DNA of 64,000 nt from Chitinophaga tropicalis (GTDB lineage: Bacteria; Bacteroidota; Bacteroidia; Chitinophagales; Chitinophagaceae): contig NZ_WRXN01000001.1 of NCBI RefSeq assembly GCF_009758205.1, positions 620,001-684,000 on the forward strand, read 5' to 3'. The notes under the pieces were generated by a model. The model ran no database searches and was not told where the DNA came from. It saw only the letters and a list, made by a program, of their open reading frames with translations. Positions within the stretch are counted from its first letter, which is position 1. Each line of letters opens with the position of its first letter. Made by a program: the position numbers and the translations under genes. Of the stretch, positions 61,079 through 64,000 are shown one piece after another.

Positions 61079-62155
61079 ATGAAATTCAGGAACTTTAAAA
61101 TGGTCGACTATGTGGTATTTGGCCGCGGTGCGTTTGACCAGCTTGACGAAATACTGGCGCCCCGCCGTAAAGGCGATGCTCCCATGATCTTCTTTACAGA
61201 CCATTTTTTCCAGGATAAACCTGCTTTTGCGGCACGTATCCCCCTGCGTGGAAAAGACAAGATCGTTTACATAGATGTAACCGACGAACCCAAGACCAAA
61301 TATGTAGATAAAGTTCGCGATGAACTGAAAGCAGAATTTGGCGAAGTAAGCGGTATTATCGGCATTGGCGGCGGCTCCGTAATGGATATGGCCAAAGCCG
61401 TAGCCCTGATGATGACAAACCCCGGCTCCTCGGCCGACTACCAGGGATGGGACCTCGTAAAAGTAGCCGGCGTATACAAAGTAGGTATTCCTACTCTCTC
61501 CGGTACCGGCGCTGAAGTAAGCCGCACCTGCGTACTTACCGGCCCTACCCGCAAACTGGGAATGAACTCTGACTTCACCCCGTTTGACCAGATAGTGCTG
61601 GACCCTGACCTGATCAAAGGCGCTCCTGTAAATCAGCAGTTCTATACAGCGATGGACTGTTACATTCACTGTATCGAATCCCTGCAGGGCACTTACCTCA
61701 ACGCCTTCAGCCGCTCTTACGGCGAAGAAGCGCTGCGCCTCTGCCAGGAGATCTTCCTGCACAAAGACAAGTGGGATGACGATGCTGATGAGAAACTGAT
61801 GATGGCCTCCTACGCCGGTGGTATGAGCATCGCCTACTCCCAGGTGGGTGTAGCCCACGCAGTGAGCTACGGACTGTCTTACCTGCTCGGCACCAAACAC
61901 GGCATCGGTAACTGTATCGTATTTGACAAACTGGAAGAATATTACCCGGAAGGAGTGAAGGAGTTTAAGCAGATGGTGAAAAAACACAACATCGAAATTC
62001 CGCAGCATATCACCAAAGACCTGACTGACGAACAGTTCAATAAGATGATCGATGTATCGTTGGGAATGGCGCCACTTTGGGAAAACGCATTGGGTAAAGA
62101 CTGGAAAGAGATCATGACCCGCGAAAAACTGCGCGCTTTATACGAGCAGCTATAA
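61079..62155 (+). CDS. kdnB: 3-deoxy-alpha-manno-octulosonate 8-oxidase (iron-dependent alcohol dehydrogenase fold)
   Basis: A 358-residue group III alcohol dehydrogenase. The start KFRNFKMVDYVVFGRGAFDQ and the dinucleotide-binding GIGGGSVMDMAKAVALMM (about residue 96), GIPTLSGTGAEVSRTCVLTG, and metal-ligand regions AMDCYIHCIESLQG, QVGVAHAVSYGLSYLLG and KHGIGNCIVFD fit KdnB. It oxidises the C8 hydroxyl of Kdo, and KdnA then adds the amino group. The adjacency of all three genes supports this specific role over a generic alcohol dehydrogenase. Confidence 0.92.
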   Translation: MKFRNFKMVDYVVFGRGAFDQLDEILAPRRKGDAPMIFFTDHFFQDKPAFAARIPLRGKDKIVYIDVTDEPKTKYVDKVRDELKAEFGEVSGIIGIGGGSVMDMAKAVALMMTNPGSSADYQGWDLVKVAGVYKVGIPTLSGTGAEVSRTCVLTGPTRKLGMNSDFTPFDQIVLDPDLIKGAPVNQQFYTAMDCYIHCIESLQGTYLNAFSRSYGEEALRLCQEIFLHKDKWDDDADEKLMMASYAGGMSIAYSQVGVAHAVSYGLSYLLGTKHGIGNCIVFDKLEEYYPEGVKEFKQMVKKHNIEIPQHITKDLTDEQFNKMIDVSLGMAPLWENALGKDWKEIMTREKLRALYEQL

Positions 62156-62211
62156 TTATATTTTTAGCCGCGTTTGTCACAACCAGCTCTGCGTCTGTCA
62201 CAAAACATTCC

Positions 62212-62277
62212 CAGCCCCGCGCAGCGGACACACTATACAAAAAAACGCTTTTGCCGAAGGCAAAAGCGTTTTTTTGT
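62212..62277. repeat. GC box plus perfect hairpin, repeat copy 6
   Basis: The box CAGCCCCGCGCAGCG (62212-62226) precedes a perfect 19-bp stem, 62237-62255 with 62259-62277, loop GAA, with A7/T7 ends. It lies between the convergent kdnB and MFS genes, so it can terminate both. Confidence 0.85.
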
Positions 62278-62288
62278 GCAATTTCTTT

Positions 62289-63515
62289 TTAATGAAAAAA
62301 CCTCCTTATAGGTACCCGCATCTGCACAAACCGCCACATCACCTGCAACCTGCGGTTATGATAAATAAACAACAGGTAAAAAGCAGCCAGCAGGGTTACA
62401 AAAGCAGTAGCATAGAATGTGATCGGGAAGTATCTCGCATCATTATGATAAATGAAGGCGGAAAGATAAGCGCCCAGGCCTATACCAGCCTCCATAGAAA
62501 TATACATAGTAGCCAGCGCCCTTCCTTTAAACTGGGGATGCCCCAGGTCAACCGTCCAGGCAGTAATAGCAGGAGAATTCAATCCTACGGAAATACCGTA
62601 AATAACGGCAGCTGTCAGCATCATAGCCGGTGTACTGGCAATGGCCAGGATAAATACCGCCAGCGCCATGGTAATAGCAGATATCTTCAGCACCGGCACC
62701 CTGCCGTGCTTATCAGATACCTTTCCTGCCAGTAAACGTATGCCTATAGATGCCGCTGTAAAGAAAGTAAAGAACAATCCCTTATTCTGAATACCCAGGT
62801 AGGTACTGAAATCCGGTATGATAGTGAACAGTACGCCATAGCTGAGATAGGTCAGGAAGGTGATGATGACCGGGGCCAGCACCAGCGGCTCAAAGATCTC
62901 ATGCCTTGATATTTTAAGTGCAGAAAAGCTGAAGCCCTGTTTATCTGCCAGCGTTTCTTTCATACCTCCTAACAGGATCACAACAGAAAGAAGGGCAAAC
63001 GCGGCAGATACCTGGAACATGACATGGATATTCCATATATGCGTGATCTGTCCGCCAATAGCCGGACCAATAGCCAGCCCTATAGTACTGAACAATCCAA
63101 CCATCCCCATTGCCTCCGCACGGCGGTGGGCAGGTACAATATCAGAAACATAAGCGGCAGTGCCGGTAGGCTTGAAGCCGGTAGAAAATCCATGAAAGAA
63201 ACGGAGCAGAAGAAAAGCGCCTACAGAACTCACCAAAGGATACAACAGGCTGCACACAACACATATTACAGACCCGAAAACCATTACAGGCACACGCCCT
63301 ATAGTATCTGTAAGTTTTCCGCTGAAGGGCCTTGACAAACCCGCCATCAGGGTAAAGAGAGCCAGTATGTAGCCTTTATAATCTTCGCCGCCCATTTGGG
63401 TAAGGTAGGCAGGCAATTCAGGGAGCAACATATTAAAGCTGGCAGAGAACAACGCATTGCTGAGACATAGCATGATAAAGTGGAAGGTATACACTCTTCC
63501 GGGCAACTGATCCAT
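62289..63515 (-). CDS. MFS transporter (multidrug/sugar efflux-like)
   Basis: About 408 residues and 12 helices from the ATG at 63515 (MDQLPGRVYTFHFIMLCLSN). The half-signatures GLSRPFSGKLTDTIGRVPVM and RLLAGKVSDKHGRVPVLKIS are MFS motif A in each half; FFHGFSTGFKPTGTAAYVSD is also typical. No substrate can be inferred. Its promoter box (TACCTTTG) ends only 5 bases before the start codon, suggesting a very short leader or an alternative start. Confidence 0.88.
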   Translation of the reverse strand: MDQLPGRVYTFHFIMLCLSNALFSASFNMLLPELPAYLTQMGGEDYKGYILALFTLMAGLSRPFSGKLTDTIGRVPVMVFGSVICVVCSLLYPLVSSVGAFLLLRFFHGFSTGFKPTGTAAYVSDIVPAHRRAEAMGMVGLFSTIGLAIGPAIGGQITHIWNIHVMFQVSAAFALLSVVILLGGMKETLADKQGFSFSALKISRHEIFEPLVLAPVIITFLTYLSYGVLFTIIPDFSTYLGIQNKGLFFTFFTAASIGIRLLAGKVSDKHGRVPVLKISAITMALAVFILAIASTPAMMLTAAVIYGISVGLNSPAITAWTVDLGHPQFKGRALATMYISMEAGIGLGAYLSAFIYHNDARYFPITFYATAFVTLLAAFYLLFIYHNRRLQVMWRFVQMRVPIRRFFH

Positions 63516-63519
63516 GCTG

Positions 63520-63527
63520 CAAAGGTA
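63520..63527 (-). promoter_or_regulatory. TACCTTTG promoter box (minus strand)
   Basis: CAAAGGTA on the plus strand reads TACCTTTG on the minus strand, just upstream of the MFS start codon at 63513-63515. Leader length would be near zero if transcription starts about 7 bases downstream. Confidence 0.5.
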
Positions 63528-63531
63528 CAAT

Positions 63532-63565
63532 AAAAAAGCAGCACCACTACCGTAGCGCTGCTTTT
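63532..63565 (-). terminator. terminator of the 47-residue membrane protein gene
   Basis: AAAAGCAGC (63534-63542) pairs perfectly with GCTGCTTTT (63557-63565). On the minus strand the stem is followed by TTTTTTA, about 22 bases after the stop of the gene at 63588-63731. Confidence 0.7.
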
Positions 63566-63587
63566 GAATATCGTAAATAGTTAGTTA

Positions 63588-63731
63588 TTAGCGTTTAGCG
63601 TATCTGATGGCTGCGTACAGGAACATCGCTGCAAACAGGATAATAACGCCATAAGTCAGATAGTGAGCAAATTTATCTCCAGCCCTGTAGAATTCAGTAG
63701 TTTCTACGTTATTGATTACTTCAAGCAACAT
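63588..63731 (-). CDS. 47-residue single-helix membrane protein
   Basis: A short gene: MLLEVINNVETTEFYRAGDK, then FAHYLTYGVIILFAAMFLYA and AIRYAKR, stop at 63588-63590. One membrane helix with a short basic cytosolic end. An ATG start, a terminator immediately after it and good codon usage support coding. I recall similar tiny proteins in Chitinophagaceae; function unknown. Confidence 0.7.
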   Translation of the reverse strand: MLLEVINNVETTEFYRAGDKFAHYLTYGVIILFAAMFLYAAIRYAKR

Positions 63732-63816
63732 AAAAAGAATGTTTAATGATCCGGGACGCAAGTTAGGGCATTATGTTTAAAAATCCCAACAGTTTGTCTC
63801 TGTCTCTGCCGGCCAC

Positions 63817-64000
63817 TTAATAATCTACCAACTGCTGTACATCCCTATGCAACCTCGTCTTAGCCAGAAAATTCTTTTCCAGCCCCGCAGCAAAAGGCAC
63901 AGGCGTATCTAACCCCGCACACCTTATCACCGGCGCATCCAGCATCTGAAAACAATGCTGCGCTATCCACGCCGCAATCTCTCCACCCAACCCACCGGTC
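63817..64000 (-). CDS. alpha-keto acid dehydrogenase E1 beta subunit, C-terminal part
   Basis: The gene runs off the window; the last 60 residues are present: [20 protein letters not shown], then [29 protein letters not shown] and LVDY. This is the C-terminal transketolase-like domain of branched-chain 2-oxoacid (or pyruvate) dehydrogenase E1 beta. In this group of bacteria the alpha and beta halves are often fused in one long polypeptide, which cannot be judged here. Confidence 0.85.
   Translation of the reverse strand, partial: TGGLGGEIAAWIAQHCFQMLDAPVIRCAGLDTPVPFAAGLEKNFLAKTRLHRDVQQLVDY

Noticed and set aside
60905..62008. Open frame of 367 codons on the minus strand
   Set aside because: Antisense to kdsB and kdnB; no motif, and the sense genes are certain.

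Overview
The window looks like a chromosomal segment of a Bacteroidota member, most likely Chitinophagaceae (Chitinophaga-like). This is inferred, not confirmed by alignment. The grounds are TAnnTTTG-type promoter boxes (e.g. 59055-59062, 43058-43065, minus strand at 63520-63527), few recognisable Shine-Dalgarno sequences, moderate GC, a TIG/NHL lipoprotein, a TPR-transmembrane-HTH regulator, small secreted proteins ending PPPNC, and a KdnA/KdsB/KdnB lipopolysaccharide set.

Layout. 1-2.2 kb: end of a lactonase-type beta-propeller protein, a small acidic hypothetical and a cardiolipin synthase. 2.3-14.2 kb: a giant DUF4011 helicase/nuclease (+) whose stop codon abuts, tail to tail, a five-gene minus-strand operon: SWIM zinc finger, DUF5691, MoxR AAA+ ATPase, DUF5682, vWA protein. 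This is the best candidate here for an uncharacterised multi-protein system. 14.2-24.5 kb: mixed metabolism and signalling (MHS transporter, rpiA, sulfurtransferase, hybrid histidine kinase, DUF885 peptidase, AraC regulator, acyltransferase).

24.7-32.9 kb is an accessory zone: a methyltransferase, an unrecognised protein with an internal repeat, an orphan array of three TTAAGG-N6-CCTTAA palindromes at exactly 33-bp intervals, two ~200-bp direct repeats rich in TCGTCTCA around an ATPase C-terminal remnant, a TIG/NHL lipoprotein, a TPR/LuxR-type regulator and a truncated tandem copy of that regulator. It stops at a tRNA-Phe gene.

33-53 kb is dense core sequence: DUF3050 and recQ, kdsD and manC, an aminotransferase, carbonic anhydrase with a SulP transporter, PadR with a PspC-domain protein, feoB, secreted peptidases, paaABCD, nadD. 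53-59 kb: AI-2E-type permease, YtxH/holin-like envelope-stress genes, radical SAM protein, GH25 lysozyme, small proteins. 59-62.2 kb: kdnA-kdsB-kdnB, predicted to make the 8-amino form of Kdo and activate it with CMP; kdsD at 36.3 kb would supply arabinose 5-phosphate for Kdo. The window closes with an MFS transporter, a 47-residue membrane protein and the end of an alpha-keto acid dehydrogenase E1 beta subunit.

Six intergenic sites (15972, 20185, 38445, 47662, 52190, 62212) carry one repeat family: usually a GC-rich box close to AGCCGCGCGCAGCGC, then a long hairpin capped by GCC-NNN-GGC whose stem sequence differs from copy to copy while pairing is kept.
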